Shown in pieces: positions 11,005 through 20,360 of a stretch of 52,751 bases of DNA. Source of the DNA: Maribacter sedimenticola (GTDB taxonomy: Bacteria > Bacteroidota > Bacteroidia > Flavobacteriales > Flavobacteriaceae); assembly GCF_900188415.1 (NCBI RefSeq), contig NZ_FZNV01000001.1:282764-335514 (forward strand). The letters run 5' to 3'. The position numbers and the translations under genes are program-made. Within the stretch, counting starts at the first letter, position 1; every line of letters starts with the position of its first letter. Under the pieces are notes generated by a model. It was not told where the DNA came from. It saw only the letters and a program-made list of their open reading frames with translations, and ran no database searches.

Positions 11005-11036
11005 TAAAAAAGACAGCTTTTAAGTTGTCTTTTTTT
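11005..11036 (+). terminator. Rho-independent terminator of the adhesin operon
   Basis: The arms AAAAAAGACAGC and GTTGTCTTTTTT pair over 12 bp with one G-U, around a short TTTTAA loop, and end in a T-run. It lies about 20 bp after the OmpA-family stop codon. Confidence 0.85.
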
Positions 11037-11251
11037 ATGGGCACTAATTTTTTACCAAAGATGTTGGAATATCTTGACACTAAATTTTAAAAATTACTAA
11101 GCGTGTATTTGGTTCATATATAGTAGGTTGTAAATAGTATTGATGCGATGTAGTTTTTTTGGGATAAGACATAGTAAAAAATTAACATTTCTTTAGTTAG
11201 GGTTTTTTCGTGTTGGATTGTTTTACACCCAAACAATTAAAAATTAAAAGA

Positions 11252-12202
11252 ATGAAAAATTATTTGAAAACAGTTACAGTTGCTTTTATTTCAACATTGA
11301 TGGCCGTTTCTTGTAGTAATAATGATGACGGAGATGTAAATATGGATGCAGAATCCTATGATACCACTTTTAAGATTACCGATGCTCCAATTGATAATGC
11401 CAATGTAGAGGCTGTGTTCGTTACAGTATCCAACGTAAAGGTTGACGGAACTTCTTTGGAAGGCTTTAACAAAACTACCTTTGATTTATCTGCACTTGTC
11501 AATGGAGAAACGCTTACTCTAGGTAATTTGGAGTTAGAAGCAGGCTCCTATTCCAATATAGAACTTGAATTGGATTATGAAACCGATGCCGATGGTAACT
11601 CTCCAGGATGTTATGTTGAGTTGGTCAATGGTGAAAAAGACCAATTGGAAGCTACGGCCAGCAAAATCTCCATTACCGATTCTTTTGAGGTGTTGGCTAC
11701 GACCACCAACGAAATCATTATAGATTTTGATTTAAGAAAGACCATTAAGGAAGAACAGGGTTCCGCTAATAGTAATTTTGAGTTTGTATCCATGCAGGAA
11801 CTGTCTTCCGGTATAAGAACGGTCAATAATGATCAGGCAGGCAATATTTCCGGTTCTGCAAACGATCCGGAAAATACATCGGATAAAATCATTGTATATG
11901 CCTATGAAAAGGGAACATTTAATGCTGATGTAGAGCGTAATGGTCAAGGGGAAAGCAATGTATTATTTGCCAATGCGGTTACAAGTTCTGAAGTAAGTGG
12001 ATTAAATAACGGTTATAACTTGAGCTTTTTGAAAGAAGGGGAATATGAACTTGTATTTGCTTCCTACACTCAAGAAGGTGACGGTTTTGCATTCAATGCT
12101 TTACTGGAGGTCGAGTCCACTACAGGCCTTGACCTAGGTGCCATTAGTATAACTTCTGCACTGCAGATTAGCGCAAACGTAACGATTACGGGTACCAAAT
12201 AA
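11252..12202 (+). CDS. DUF4382-type lipoprotein
   Basis: The ATG at 11252 gives 316 residues. An upstream TTG in the same frame (11210) would place charged residues before the signal peptide and is rejected. The signal peptide MKNYLKTVTVAFISTLMAVSC carries a lipobox Cys at 21, so this should be an inner- or outer-membrane lipoprotein. Residues about 33-165 resemble DUF4382: an ITDAPIDNANVEAVFVTVSN opening, then beta strands with TFDLSALVNGETLTLGN and a GSYSNIELEL stretch. The C-terminal half is another beta domain that I do not recognise. It appears to be a single-gene transcript between two terminators. Its biochemical role is unknown. Confidence 0.85.
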   Translation: MKNYLKTVTVAFISTLMAVSCSNNDDGDVNMDAESYDTTFKITDAPIDNANVEAVFVTVSNVKVDGTSLEGFNKTTFDLSALVNGETLTLGNLELEAGSYSNIELELDYETDADGNSPGCYVELVNGEKDQLEATASKISITDSFEVLATTTNEIIIDFDLRKTIKEEQGSANSNFEFVSMQELSSGIRTVNNDQAGNISGSANDPENTSDKIIVYAYEKGTFNADVERNGQGESNVLFANAVTSSEVSGLNNGYNLSFLKEGEYELVFASYTQEGDGFAFNALLEVESTTGLDLGAISITSALQISANVTITGTK

Positions 12203-12222
12203 TAGTATAACATTAAATAAAT

Positions 12223-12256
12223 AAAAGCCCTGTCATAATGATCAGGGCTTTTTTAT
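12223..12256 (+). terminator. Terminator after the DUF4382 gene
   Basis: A perfect 10-bp stem (AAAAGCCCTG with CAGGGCTTTT), a 10-nt loop and six T's lie 20 bp after the stop codon. Confidence 0.9.
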
Positions 12257-12317
12257 TGAATTTTGGTTCGAGTTACGATCTCAAGGTATAGAGTTAAATG
12301 GTTCAGTATTAAGAGCC

Positions 12318-12325
12318 TAATTTTG
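12318..12325 (+). promoter_or_regulatory. -7 box candidate for the YqaE gene
   Basis: TAATTTTG matches the Bacteroidota -7 consensus TAnnTTTG and lies 20 bp before the YqaE-like ATG. No good TTG is seen at -33, so the call is tentative. Confidence 0.4.
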
Positions 12326-12345
12326 TATTAAATAAAAAATATACA

Positions 12346-12498
12346 ATGTCATTATTAACAATTATCTTAAATATATTATTACCACCATTGGCCGTATTTA
12401 TGAACCATGGTATAGGTACAACCCTTTTAATAAGTATTTTATTGACCTTACTTGCATGGTTGCCAGGTGTAATCCATGCCTTTATCGTAAATCAATAA
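12346..12498 (+). CDS. YqaE/Pmp3 family small membrane protein
   Basis: This is a 50-residue ORF starting MSLLTIILNILLPPLAVFMN. It has two hydrophobic segments (about 4-20 and 25-45) around a short glycine turn, and the family signatures LLPPLAVF and LAWLPGVIHAFIV. The usual length (50-60) and two-helix hairpin fit the UPF0057/Pmp3 proteolipids. Those proteins sit in the plasma membrane and are linked in other organisms to salt and cold stress and membrane potential. It is preceded by a -7-like box 20 bp upstream and by the terminator of the previous gene, so it probably has its own transcript. The family call is firm; its exact role in this bacterium is not known. Confidence 0.88.
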   Translation: MSLLTIILNILLPPLAVFMNHGIGTTLLISILLTLLAWLPGVIHAFIVNQ

Positions 12499-12551
12499 AG
12501 TAAATCAAATATTTATCTTTCCTACTTGTGTGTATGGTAAAGATAATTAAG

Positions 12552-12600
12552 GTCGAATGGCTGTCAGCATTGCGTTGATGGTTTGTTCGACTTTTTATTT
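12552..12600 (+). terminator. Possible terminator after the YqaE gene
   Basis: GTCGAA (12552-12557) pairs with TTCGAC (12586-12591) across a long loop, followed by TTTTTATTT. The stem is short and the loop long, so this is only a weak candidate. Confidence 0.3.
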
Positions 12601-12624
12601 GTAATATGTTTAACTTTTACCTGT

Positions 12625-12641
12625 AGGTATTAATAATACCT
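12625..12641 (+). promoter_or_regulatory. 17-bp perfect palindrome, operator-like
   Basis: AGGTATTA and TAATACCT form a perfect 8-bp inverted repeat around one base, about 80 bp before the next start codon. Its size and symmetry suit a dimeric repressor site. No T-run follows, so it is not a terminator. Confidence 0.35.
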
Positions 12642-12721
12642 TTATCAAATTCATATTTTTAGTACCATAATAAGTATGTATTTTAGGTGTTATTCCGTTG
12701 ATGTATAAAATTGTATAGCCA

Positions 12722-13525
12722 ATGAATCATTATTATAAGACTGCGTTGATTGCCTTGTCCCTTATAGGCTTAAATTGTAAAGATCAACCCAAGGAAAAGG
12801 GCTCGGCAGCAGACGGCACTGTTGAAACGGTTAATGATAATAATGGTGAAATAATTATAGAGGAAGCTATTAAGGCACATGGAGGCCCTTTATATGATAG
12901 TGCCAACTATCAATTTGTTTTTCGAGACAAACTCTATACATTCAACAATAAAAATGGGAATACCTATACGGTTCATTCTATTGATAGTGTTGGAAACCGT
13001 ATTGCAGATTATTTAAAAAATGGCACGTTTAAAAGAACCGTAAACGAAAACCCTGTTACGTTGTCTTTAGAAGACAAGACCAAGTATAGCAATGCCTTAA
13101 ACTCTGTTGTTTATTTTGCTACATTACCCCATAAGCTAAAGGACAATGCCGTAATAAAACAATATGTTGGTGAGGCCGTGGTAAAAGGGGAGGATTATGA
13201 TGTGGTCAAGGTCACGTTTAAACAAGAAGGGGGTGGTGCGGACCATGATGATATCTTTATGTACTGGATCAACAAAAAATCGCATTACATAAACTATTTG
13301 GCATATAGTTATAGTGTAAATGAAGGAGGTGTTAGGTTTAGAAGTGCTTATAACCCAAGAACCGTAGACGGTATACGATTTCAGGATTATATAAATTGGG
13401 AGGCTCCAATAGGAACTTCATTAAGCGACCTCCCAGCATTATTTGAAAAAGGTCAACTAAAGGAATTGTCCAGAATTGAGACCGTGGATGTTCAGAATAT
13501 GGACGCCAAGGATATAGAGGAATAA
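12722..13525 (+). CDS. DUF6503-like lipoprotein
   Basis: This 267-residue protein has a lipoprotein signal (MNHYYKTALIALSLIGLNC, lipid Cys at 19) and then a low-complexity charged linker to about residue 45. The remaining domain runs from EAIKAHGGPLYDSANYQFVF to the end. It contains LNSVVYFATLPHKL, GGGADHDDIFMYWINKKSHY and VRFRSAYNPRTVDGIRFQDY blocks. These resemble a Bacteroidota family that I recall as DUF6503, related in style to LolA/outer-membrane lipoprotein-sorting folds. It stands alone, with a perfect palindrome upstream that may be an operator. No catalytic motif is evident; I do not assign a function. Confidence 0.7.
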   Translation: MNHYYKTALIALSLIGLNCKDQPKEKGSAADGTVETVNDNNGEIIIEEAIKAHGGPLYDSANYQFVFRDKLYTFNNKNGNTYTVHSIDSVGNRIADYLKNGTFKRTVNENPVTLSLEDKTKYSNALNSVVYFATLPHKLKDNAVIKQYVGEAVVKGEDYDVVKVTFKQEGGGADHDDIFMYWINKKSHYINYLAYSYSVNEGGVRFRSAYNPRTVDGIRFQDYINWEAPIGTSLSDLPALFEKGQLKELSRIETVDVQNMDAKDIEE

Positions 13526-13565
13526 TCATAATCTCGGCTAATTAATGCATCACTTATTGTTATTG

Positions 13566-13573
13566 TATCTTTG
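13566..13573 (+). promoter_or_regulatory. -7 box candidate for the mutAB operon
   Basis: TATCTTTG matches TAnnTTTG exactly, 68 bp before the mutA ATG. A clear -33 TTG at the right distance is absent. No cobalamin-riboswitch-like structure is seen between the box and the gene. Confidence 0.35.
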
Positions 13574-13641
13574 ACTATGCTGTTTAACCTATGTGGTTAC
13601 AGCTCATTTTCTAATGTGTTGACACTTAAAAGCAACCGCAC

Positions 13642-15015
13642 ATGAATGGTAAAACCTTGTTTGACAATTTTCGGGAAATTTCCGCAAAAGAGTGGAAACA
13701 AAAAATTCAATATGCTCTAAAAGGTAAAGAGTATAATGAAGAAGTTGTTTGGGATACTCCTGAAGGCATCAAGATAAAACCTTTCTATAATTCAGAGGAT
13801 TTGGGGAATACCACTCCATTATCCGCTACAGGCGATTCATGGAAGATTGGCCATTTAGTTTATGCCGGCAATGCAAGAATGGCAAATGCTAACGCCTTAA
13901 GACATATTGAAAGAGGGGCGGAGGCTATTACTTTTTTAATCCCTAATGATACCATTGATGTGTCATCACTTTTGGACAATATTGATATCAATCTTGTAAA
14001 AATATACTTTGATATGCAATTTTTGTCCAAAAGCTATATTTCAAATTCAATACACCGTTGTCCAGATGCTTCCAAAATAAGTTTTGCGATAGATCCTGTC
14101 GGCTATTTGGCAAGAACAGGTAATTGGCATCATTCTATGAAAGAAGACCTATTGGCGGTAAAGGATATTCTTTCCCTAAATATTGAAAATGTGCTACAGG
14201 TTAATGTTGGGTTATATGAAAATGCAGGGGCGGATATTGTACAGCAATTGGCATATGCCATGGCCCATGCCAATGAGTATTTACATATGTGTCAAGAGCA
14301 AAGTGACCTCCGTCAATTAAAAAAAATGGAGTTTAAATTGGCGATAGGGGGAAATTACTTTTTCGAAATTTCAAAAATTAGGGCGCTTAGAAAACTTTGG
14401 TCCACTTTGATCGGGGCATACGAAATATCCATTCCGTGCCACATCATATCAACACCTTCAAGAAGAAACAAAACGGTATATGATTATAATGTTAATATGC
14501 TTAGGACTACGACGGAATCTATGGCAGCCGTTTTAGGGGGGTCGGATACGGTTTTTAATATGCCGTATGATGCGATTTTTAAGAAGGAAAATAAGTTTTC
14601 CAATCGTATTGCTTTAAATCAATTACTTCTTTTAAAGGAAGAGAGTTATTTCGCTAAAGTAAAAAACCCGGCAGACGGCAGTTATTATATAGAGACCTTG
14701 ACAGATCAATTAGCCGAGAAGGCATTGCTGTATTTTAAACGTATTGAAAAGGAAGGTGGATTTTTAAAACTGCTAAAAAGTCATACAATACAGCAACAGA
14801 TTGCCACTGCCGCCAAAAAACAGCAGGAAAAATTTAATTCCAAGCAAATGGTTTTAGTAGGTACCAATGCTTTTGTAACGAATACGGATACAATGTCCAA
14901 TGAGATTGAACTTTTTCCTTTTGTCAAAAGAAAACCAAGAAAGACATTGATACTTCCTATAATCGAAAAAAGATTGGCAGAAGAATTAGAGCAAAACCGT
15001 TTGTCTCATGAGTAG
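13642..15015 (+). CDS. mutA: Methylmalonyl-CoA mutase small (beta) subunit
   Basis: This 457-residue protein matches the TIM-barrel part of the non-catalytic mutase subunit. Features include [19 protein letters not shown] near the N-terminus, the substrate-entry-type [19 protein letters not shown] region (about 74-95), [20 protein letters not shown] (about 290-310) and [20 protein letters not shown] (about 344-363). It stops before any B12-binding domain. Actinobacterial small subunits (about 630 residues) keep a degenerate one, while the short form is usual in Flavobacteriia. Its stop codon overlaps the mutB start by 8 bp, so translation should be coupled. With MutB it interconverts methylmalonyl-CoA and succinyl-CoA in propionate and branched-chain degradation. 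Confidence 0.92.
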   Translation: MNGKTLFDNFREISAKEWKQKIQYALKGKEYNEEVVWDTPEGIKIKPFYNSEDLGNTTPLSATGDSWKIGHLVYAGNARMANANALRHIERGAEAITFLIPNDTIDVSSLLDNIDINLVKIYFDMQFLSKSYISNSIHRCPDASKISFAIDPVGYLARTGNWHHSMKEDLLAVKDILSLNIENVLQVNVGLYENAGADIVQQLAYAMAHANEYLHMCQEQSDLRQLKKMEFKLAIGGNYFFEISKIRALRKLWSTLIGAYEISIPCHIISTPSRRNKTVYDYNVNMLRTTTESMAAVLGGSDTVFNMPYDAIFKKENKFSNRIALNQLLLLKEESYFAKVKNPADGSYYIETLTDQLAEKALLYFKRIEKEGGFLKLLKSHTIQQQIATAAKKQQEKFNSKQMVLVGTNAFVTNTDTMSNEIELFPFVKRKPRKTLILPIIEKRLAEELEQNRLSHE

Positions 15016-17170
15016 AAAGGACATGCAGCATATTCAATTGGCGGATACCGTTAAACCCGCACCCTTAGGCCAAACCGTTAATAAGGACAAATCATTTTTT
15101 GAAACAGCTGAAACCATCCAAATCAAACCAAAATATTCAAATGCGGATTTGGCCCATGTAGAACATTTGAATTTTGCCGCAGGTATTCCTCCATTCTTGC
15201 GTGGACCATATACCACTATGTATGTTCAACGTCCATGGACCATACGACAATATGCAGGGTTTTCTACCGCAAAGGAAAGTAATGAATTTTATAGGAAAAA
15301 TTTAAAAGCTGGGCAGAAAGGATTATCGGTTGCGTTTGACTTGCCCACCCATAGGGGTTATGATAGTGATCATGAGCGTGTAATAGGTGACGTTGGCAAA
15401 GCTGGAGTAGCCATTGATACGGTAGAGGACATGAAAATACTTTTTAAAGGTATACCGTTAAATGAAATGTCCGTTTCAATGACCATGAACGGGGCGGTTT
15501 TACCTATTATGGCCTTCTTTATTGTAGCTGCCGAAGAACAAGGAGTCTCTCTACAACAATTATCAGGCACTATACAGAATGATATTTTAAAGGAGTTTAT
15601 GGTGCGCAATACCTATATATATCCTCCAAAGGCTTCCATGCAAATCGTTGCAGATATTTTTGAATATACCAGTAAGCATATGCCCAAATTTAATAGTATA
15701 AGTATTTCTGGGTATCATATGCATGAAGCAGGTGCCCCAGCACATTTGGAGCTGGCTTACACCCTTGCGGACGGATTGGAATATATAAGAACCGGATTAG
15801 GGACAGGATTGCAAATAGATGATTTTGCTCCAAGACTCTCTTTCTTTTGGGGTATTGGTATGAACCATTTCATGGAAATAGCAAAAATGCGCGCTGCAAG
15901 AATGCTATGGGCAAAAGTGGTTCAGCAATTTAATCCCAAGAATGAAAAATCCTTAATGCTTAGAACACACTGTCAAACCAGTGGTTGGTCCTTAACGGAA
16001 CAGGATCCATTTAACAATGTTGCCAGAACCACTATAGAAGCAACAGCGGCGGTTTTTGGGGGGACCCAAAGTCTGCATACTAATGCTTTGGACGAGGCAA
16101 TTGCCCTACCTACGGATTTTTCTGCACGTATTGCCAGGGAAACCCAATTGTACCTTCAACAAGAGACCCAGATAACTAAGACAGTAGACCCTTGGGCAGG
16201 TAGTTATTATGTTGAAAAACTTACCCACGATCTTGTCCATAAAGCATGGGAACTTATGGAAGAAGTAGAGCATTTGGGTGGCATGACAAAAGCAATAGAG
16301 ACCGGAATACCCAAAACAAGAATTGAAGAAGCCGCAGCAAGAAAGCAAGCAAGAATAGATAGCTTGCAAGATGTTATTGTGGGTGTCAACAAATATCAAC
16401 TTCAGGAAGAAGACCAATTACAGATATTGGAGGTAGATAACAAAGAGGTAAGAAGACAACAGATAGAACGTTTAACCACTATAAAAAAACAAAGGAATAC
16501 GGCGAATGTTGAGCGTTCTCTAAAGGCATTGACGAAGGCTGCTAAAATTAAGCTTGAAAAAAGGGATACGAACGAAAATTTACTAGCTTTAGCAATAATA
16601 GCTGCCAGGGAAAGAGCTACACTAGGGGAAATCAGTAATGCTTTGGAAAACGCCTTTGGTAGGCATACGGCGGTAGTAAATTCATTTACGGGAGTGTATT
16701 CAAGAGAAATAAAGGAAGACAAGGATTTTAAGAGGGCACAGGAACTTGCGGATAAATTTGCAGAGCAAGACGGTAGACGCCCTCGTATTTTGATTGCCAA
16801 AATGGGACAAGATGGTCACGATAGGGGCGCAAAAGTAGTGGCTACCGGTTATGCCGATCTAGGATTCGATGTAGATATTGGTCCCCTTTTTCAGACTCCA
16901 AAGGAAACGGCAAAGCAGGCCGTAGAGAATGATGTGCATATTTTGGGTATTTCTAGCCTTGCAGGCGGACATAAAACTTTGGTACCTGAAGTAATCAAGG
17001 AATTGAAATCTTATGGCCGGGAGGATATTATGGTAATTGTGGGTGGGGTAATACCCAAACAGGATTATGCATTTTTGGAGCAAGCGGGAGCTACGGCAGT
17101 TTTTGGACCGGGAACAAAAATAAGTGAGGCGGCAATTCAATTGCTCAAATTACTTTTAACTACCGATTAA
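15008..17170 (+). CDS. mutB: Methylmalonyl-CoA mutase large (alpha) subunit
   Basis: This 720-residue protein has a catalytic TIM barrel (about 50-510) with [20 protein letters not shown] and [18 protein letters not shown] motifs and the [20 protein letters not shown] block. The C-terminal cobalamin-binding domain (about 588-715) keeps the DxHxxG ligand motif GQDGHDRG, with the cobalt-binding His at about 604, plus the GISSLAGGH and VGGVIP loops. Nothing is missing, so it should be the active adenosylcobalamin subunit. The start ATG sits inside the end of mutA (ATGAGTAG). No methylmalonyl-CoA epimerase or MeaB-type chaperone is next to it; the operon seems to be just the two subunits and ends at a bidirectional terminator. 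Confidence 0.96.
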   Translation: MSRKDMQHIQLADTVKPAPLGQTVNKDKSFFETAETIQIKPKYSNADLAHVEHLNFAAGIPPFLRGPYTTMYVQRPWTIRQYAGFSTAKESNEFYRKNLKAGQKGLSVAFDLPTHRGYDSDHERVIGDVGKAGVAIDTVEDMKILFKGIPLNEMSVSMTMNGAVLPIMAFFIVAAEEQGVSLQQLSGTIQNDILKEFMVRNTYIYPPKASMQIVADIFEYTSKHMPKFNSISISGYHMHEAGAPAHLELAYTLADGLEYIRTGLGTGLQIDDFAPRLSFFWGIGMNHFMEIAKMRAARMLWAKVVQQFNPKNEKSLMLRTHCQTSGWSLTEQDPFNNVARTTIEATAAVFGGTQSLHTNALDEAIALPTDFSARIARETQLYLQQETQITKTVDPWAGSYYVEKLTHDLVHKAWELMEEVEHLGGMTKAIETGIPKTRIEEAAARKQARIDSLQDVIVGVNKYQLQEEDQLQILEVDNKEVRRQQIERLTTIKKQRNTANVERSLKALTKAAKIKLEKRDTNENLLALAIIAARERATLGEISNALENAFGRHTAVVNSFTGVYSREIKEDKDFKRAQELADKFAEQDGRRPRILIAKMGQDGHDRGAKVVATGYADLGFDVDIGPLFQTPKETAKQAVENDVHILGISSLAGGHKTLVPEVIKELKSYGREDIMVIVGGVIPKQDYAFLEQAGATAVFGPGTKISEAAIQLLKLLLTTD

Positions 17171-17174
17171 AACT

Positions 17175-17213
17175 AAAATTGGCCGAATATATGGTATATC
17201 CGGCCAATTTTAA
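17175..17213. terminator. Bidirectional terminator between mutB and the MFS gene
   Basis: A perfect 11-bp stem (AAAATTGGCCG with CGGCCAATTTT) with a mostly paired inner AT segment has A-runs on one side and T-runs on the other. It sits midway between two convergent stop codons and can serve both. Confidence 0.85.
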
Positions 17214-17228
17214 GTTATGGTATTTTGG

Positions 17229-18473
17229 TTACGCTACGGCAACCTCTACTTCACTCTTTCTGTTTTTTAACCAGAAATATAATATGGTGAACAATACAAT
17301 AAGTATGGCTGGAAATAGAACCATAGTACCTAATGTTTCCTGGCCGGAAACCAGTTCCAGTTCATCACCAGTAAAACCCTGTGCCTCTGCTGCAGCTCTG
17401 TCGGCATCGATCCAACCTCCAATAATCGGTTGAAAAATTGATGTGGAAAACATCCCTATAGCACCTATGATAGACATGCCCAAAGCACCGGTTTTGGGAG
17501 TTTTGGTTGCTGTAAGCCCAATCATATTTGGCCAGAAATAGGCAATGCCCAATGCAAATATTACGGCCGCTACATAAGCCATGGTACCCGTTTGTGTACT
17601 AAACAGATATATTCCTATGGTTGCCAGGATGGCAGAACCTAATAATACCCCCGTTTGGTCAAATTTAGCAACCATGTTCCCACCAAAGTACCGTGCTATT
17701 GCCATTAACCCTGCTGTCAAAGCTAAGATTAATGTTGGCTCTGCTCCACTTTTGGAAAGTATAAGCCCTACCCATTGGTTTGGTCCAAATTCTGATATAG
17801 CCGTTAATGCCATACATACGGCAATGAACAGGAACAATGGGGTGAACATACCTTTTAAATTACCGCTTATAGTAGCCGCTTCCTCAATTTTGGCTTTTGG
17901 CCATGTCTGTCCGTAAAATAAAAAGGCATAAATAACGGCTGGTATTAATAATAACCATACCTGACTTTGACCGGTAATATCAAGATTTGTCATAAAGCCG
18001 GAAAGTAGACTACCTACTGCAATACCTCCTGGAAACCACATGTGAAAGCGGTTCAACATTTTACTCATTTTATTGCCTTTATAAGCATCAGCTATCATAG
18101 GATTACAAGCTGCTTCCGTACAACCATTACCCAAACCAATTAATAGGTTTGCAATCAAAAGGCCCATATAACTGCCGGAAAAAATCAGTAATATGATACC
18201 TATGGTATGTGCGAAAAATGCAAACTGCATTATGGCTTTTCCGCCTACTTTATGATAGATTAGACCACCTATGACCATGGCGATCGGGAAACCCGCAAAC
18301 CACATAGAAGTAATGAGCCCCGCTTGACTGGCACTAAGTTCCAGCTCAGTTTTAAGTTGGTCCAAAATACCTGCCGCAATGGCAAAAGAAAATGCCGTGG
18401 TAATTAATGCAAAACAGCTGGCATAGAAGAGCCTATTCGCATTTACTGTAGGAGTTGTACTAGAACTTTCCAT
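17229..18473 (-). CDS. MFS transporter, possibly FHS/FucP-like
   Basis: This 414-residue integral membrane protein has about 12 hydrophobic segments in two halves, the size and pattern of the major facilitator superfamily. The loop after TM2 (GGLIYHKVGGKAIMQ) is a degenerate motif A. The segment GLGNGCTEAACNPMIADAY in TM4-5 resembles FHS-type sugar transporters such as FucP, which carry an acidic residue and an NP pair there. It ends in a basic, cytoplasmic-looking KNRKSEVEV tail. It is transcribed toward mutB, with an intergenic region of 242 bp upstream shared with the divergent RidA gene. The substrate cannot be named from sequence; a sugar is a guess. Confidence 0.85.
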   Translation of the reverse strand: MESSSTTPTVNANRLFYASCFALITTAFSFAIAAGILDQLKTELELSASQAGLITSMWFAGFPIAMVIGGLIYHKVGGKAIMQFAFFAHTIGIILLIFSGSYMGLLIANLLIGLGNGCTEAACNPMIADAYKGNKMSKMLNRFHMWFPGGIAVGSLLSGFMTNLDITGQSQVWLLLIPAVIYAFLFYGQTWPKAKIEEAATISGNLKGMFTPLFLFIAVCMALTAISEFGPNQWVGLILSKSGAEPTLILALTAGLMAIARYFGGNMVAKFDQTGVLLGSAILATIGIYLFSTQTGTMAYVAAVIFALGIAYFWPNMIGLTATKTPKTGALGMSIIGAIGMFSTSIFQPIIGGWIDADRAAAEAQGFTGDELELVSGQETLGTMVLFPAILIVLFTILYFWLKNRKSEVEVAVA

Positions 18474-18715
18474 ATTTGTATTGATTTAGTTGATGTTTTG
18501 GTTAATATGCTAAACTAATAAAAATGAAATTATAACGGTGCTTTTTTAGTAAAATGATACTATAAGTGCGACATACGACATAAAAATTACTATTTCCAGA
18601 AATTTTAATGCTATTTATATAATCATGATAATCTAGTTTTTAACGCCTACTATGTTGATTCTTAACTATTAACTACCTTGTATTTCGTAAAGGGAACCCG
18701 TTAAATAATATATCC

Positions 18716-19291
18716 ATGAAAAATGTAATCTATTTATTTGTTGTTTTAGTATGGAGTAGCTGTACCAATGTGGACAGAAAATTAGAAGAGAGCACAACAT
18801 TGAACAACCAGGTTTTACAAAGTAATTATGATCCAGAAGCCAAATTAGATAGTTTGGGCATATCATTACGGGATATAGGTAATCCTTTGGCAAATTATGT
18901 GCATGCCGCTAGAAGTGGAAACTTAACGTTTTTAGCAGGTAAAGGACCAAGGCAAGCCGACGGTGAAAATATTGTTGGGAAATTGGGGCAGGATTTAAGT
19001 GTAGAAGAAGGGTATCTTGCGGCACGTGAAGCAGGAATTAATCAGTTATCCGTGTTAAAGACGGAATTGGGATCACTAAAAAAAGTAAAAAGAATCGTTA
19101 GTGTTCACGGAATGGTAAATGCTACGGCTGATTTTACCGATCATTCCAAAGTAATCAATGGATATTCCGATCTTATGGTCGCGGTTTTTGGCAATCAAGG
19201 AAAACATGCGCGTGCCGCCGTTGGTATGGTATCTTTACCCGGTAACATGGCGGTTGAGGTAGAAATGGTCGTAGAAGTATATCCGGAATAA
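18716..19291 (+). CDS. RidA (YjgF) family protein with lipoprotein signal
   Basis: This 191-residue protein has an N-terminal hydrophobic stretch ending WSSC (Cys at about 16), a loose lipobox. A RidA-fold domain follows (about 45-191). RidA proteins hydrolyse reactive enamine/imine intermediates. The domain keeps GNLTFLAGKGPRQ, the VHGMVNATADF strand, the GKHARAAVGMVSLP Arg region and a terminal VEVEMVVEVYPE strand, close to the YjgH-like subgroup. RidA is normally cytosolic, so a lipid-anchored or exported version is notable. It stands alone, 70 bp before a tRNA gene and divergent from the MFS gene. The fold is certain; location and substrate are inferred. Confidence 0.85.
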   Translation: MKNVIYLFVVLVWSSCTNVDRKLEESTTLNNQVLQSNYDPEAKLDSLGISLRDIGNPLANYVHAARSGNLTFLAGKGPRQADGENIVGKLGQDLSVEEGYLAAREAGINQLSVLKTELGSLKKVKRIVSVHGMVNATADFTDHSKVINGYSDLMVAVFGNQGKHARAAVGMVSLPGNMAVEVEMVVEVYPE

Positions 19292-19360
19292 TAAATGTTA
19301 CGCATTAATGTTATAGGAATATTTAAAATATTTTTATTTTTACCGTCTTTTAAAAATCTT

Positions 19361-19432
19361 GGCCTCGTAGTTCAATGGATAGAATAGAAGTTTCCTAAAC
19401 TTTAGATGCAAGTTCGATTCTTGCCGAGGCTA
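19361..19432 (+). tRNA. tRNA-Arg, anticodon CCT
   Basis: The 72-nt cloverleaf folds by hand. The acceptor stem GGCCTCG pairs with CGAGGCT (one G-U), the D stem is GTTC/GAAT, and the anticodon stem GAAGT/ACTTT holds loop TTCCTAA with anticodon CCT. The T arm is GCAAG-TTCGATT-CTTGC and the discriminator is A. CCA is not encoded, and a TTTTT run follows. It should read AGG codons. Confidence 0.95.
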
Positions 19433-19463
19433 CTTTTTAAATAATAATTTGATCACGGACTAA

Positions 19464-20201
19464 TTAACGTCTCTTGCCCCAAATTTCATACATAGGTTCT
19501 CCTTTACTGTTTTTACCGGTATGGTGCCAATCATCATCCTTAAGATTATAATTAAAGTTTAGGGTAGCGCCCACCCTGGTGTCATCCTTGGAGAAAAATT
19601 CTATCTGTTCCGTATATATACCATCTTTTGCACCATATGTTCCACCACCAGTTCCAGAAAAGCGAAAGGATTGTGTGTCATAGGCAATCCATTGAAAAGT
19701 ACCGTTAGTCAATAACTTTAATGTCTTTCTTGTATTGCTTTCCCCGCGCCTTTCCTGACCGTTATCCGGGCCCCTAGTGGCAAATAGCCATGCTCCGTCC
19801 AATTCTTGATTACTATTGGCCGTAGGTTTTAAGGTTAAATTTTCTGTCCAGTATAATTTTAAATTTTTTCCATCAATTGTATAAGGAATGGATAGTTGGG
19901 TCTGTGCATCTTTATTGTAGTCAGAATTAAATTCTAAACGCAGTAAAATCTGTTTTTCAGATCCGGTCATTTCATAATCCACAAAGCCGCCTAAAGTTTT
20001 AATGAACGTAGCAGGTGTTATTTCATATTCGTTATAGACAAAATAATCGTTAAAAATTTTTACTTGATGTACCTTTTTTACGCCATTGGTCTCAACCGTA
20101 TCCGTATAAACACCAGGCATAATTTGGCCATATACGCCTAAACTGATTGATAAAAACAGCATAATGATAAGCCAAAATGGAGTATGTTTATTGTTTTTCA
20201 T
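19464..20201 (-). CDS. Secreted beta-rich protein, unknown function
   Basis: This 245-residue protein has a signal peptide (hydrophobic PFWLIIMLFLSISLGVYG, cleavage probably near residue 25). The rest is predicted beta-rich, with two similar halves. Both open with short 'goes from reference to value' strands such as DYEMTGSEKQILLRLEF and TYGAKDGIYTEQIEFFSKDD, and the second half contains ELDGAWLFATRGPD and RKTLKLLTNGTFQWIAYDT. That LDGxW...LKLLxNGxF pattern recalls lipocalin-like domains found in many Bacteroidota secreted proteins. No enzyme motif is visible. It is a monocistronic minus-strand gene converging on the tRNA. I do not recognise a named family with confidence. Confidence 0.7.
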   Translation of the reverse strand: MKNNKHTPFWLIIMLFLSISLGVYGQIMPGVYTDTVETNGVKKVHQVKIFNDYFVYNEYEITPATFIKTLGGFVDYEMTGSEKQILLRLEFNSDYNKDAQTQLSIPYTIDGKNLKLYWTENLTLKPTANSNQELDGAWLFATRGPDNGQERRGESNTRKTLKLLTNGTFQWIAYDTQSFRFSGTGGGTYGAKDGIYTEQIEFFSKDDTRVGATLNFNYNLKDDDWHHTGKNSKGEPMYEIWGKRR

Positions 20202-20324
20202 TATTTTTCGTAGTATGAGCTTGTTTTTAAACTATTAAAAATAAACTAGTTACATGAGTTTTTAAAATTTAATTCAGGTAAAAAATTTTTTTTTTGCCAC
20301 TGGTCGTAAAAAAAATAAAAAGCC

Positions 20325-20354
20325 TTGTTTTTTCAATTTTTTTGATTTCATTTG
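20325..20354 (+). promoter_or_regulatory. Promoter candidate for the structured RNA
   Basis: TTG at 20325-20327 and TTCATTTG at 20347-20354 are 19 bp apart. They approximate the Bacteroidota TTG-N19-TAnnTTTG promoter with one mismatch in the -7 box. Transcription would start near 20361, at the first helix. An alternative TACTTTG box at 20371-20377 falls inside the structured region. Confidence 0.35.
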
Positions 20355-20360
20355 TCGTGT

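Noticed and set aside
8063..11100. Identical AT-rich 18-mer before the PorP gene and at 11083-11100
   Set aside because: It is low-complexity A/T sequence with no palindrome or fixed relation to a start, so chance is enough.
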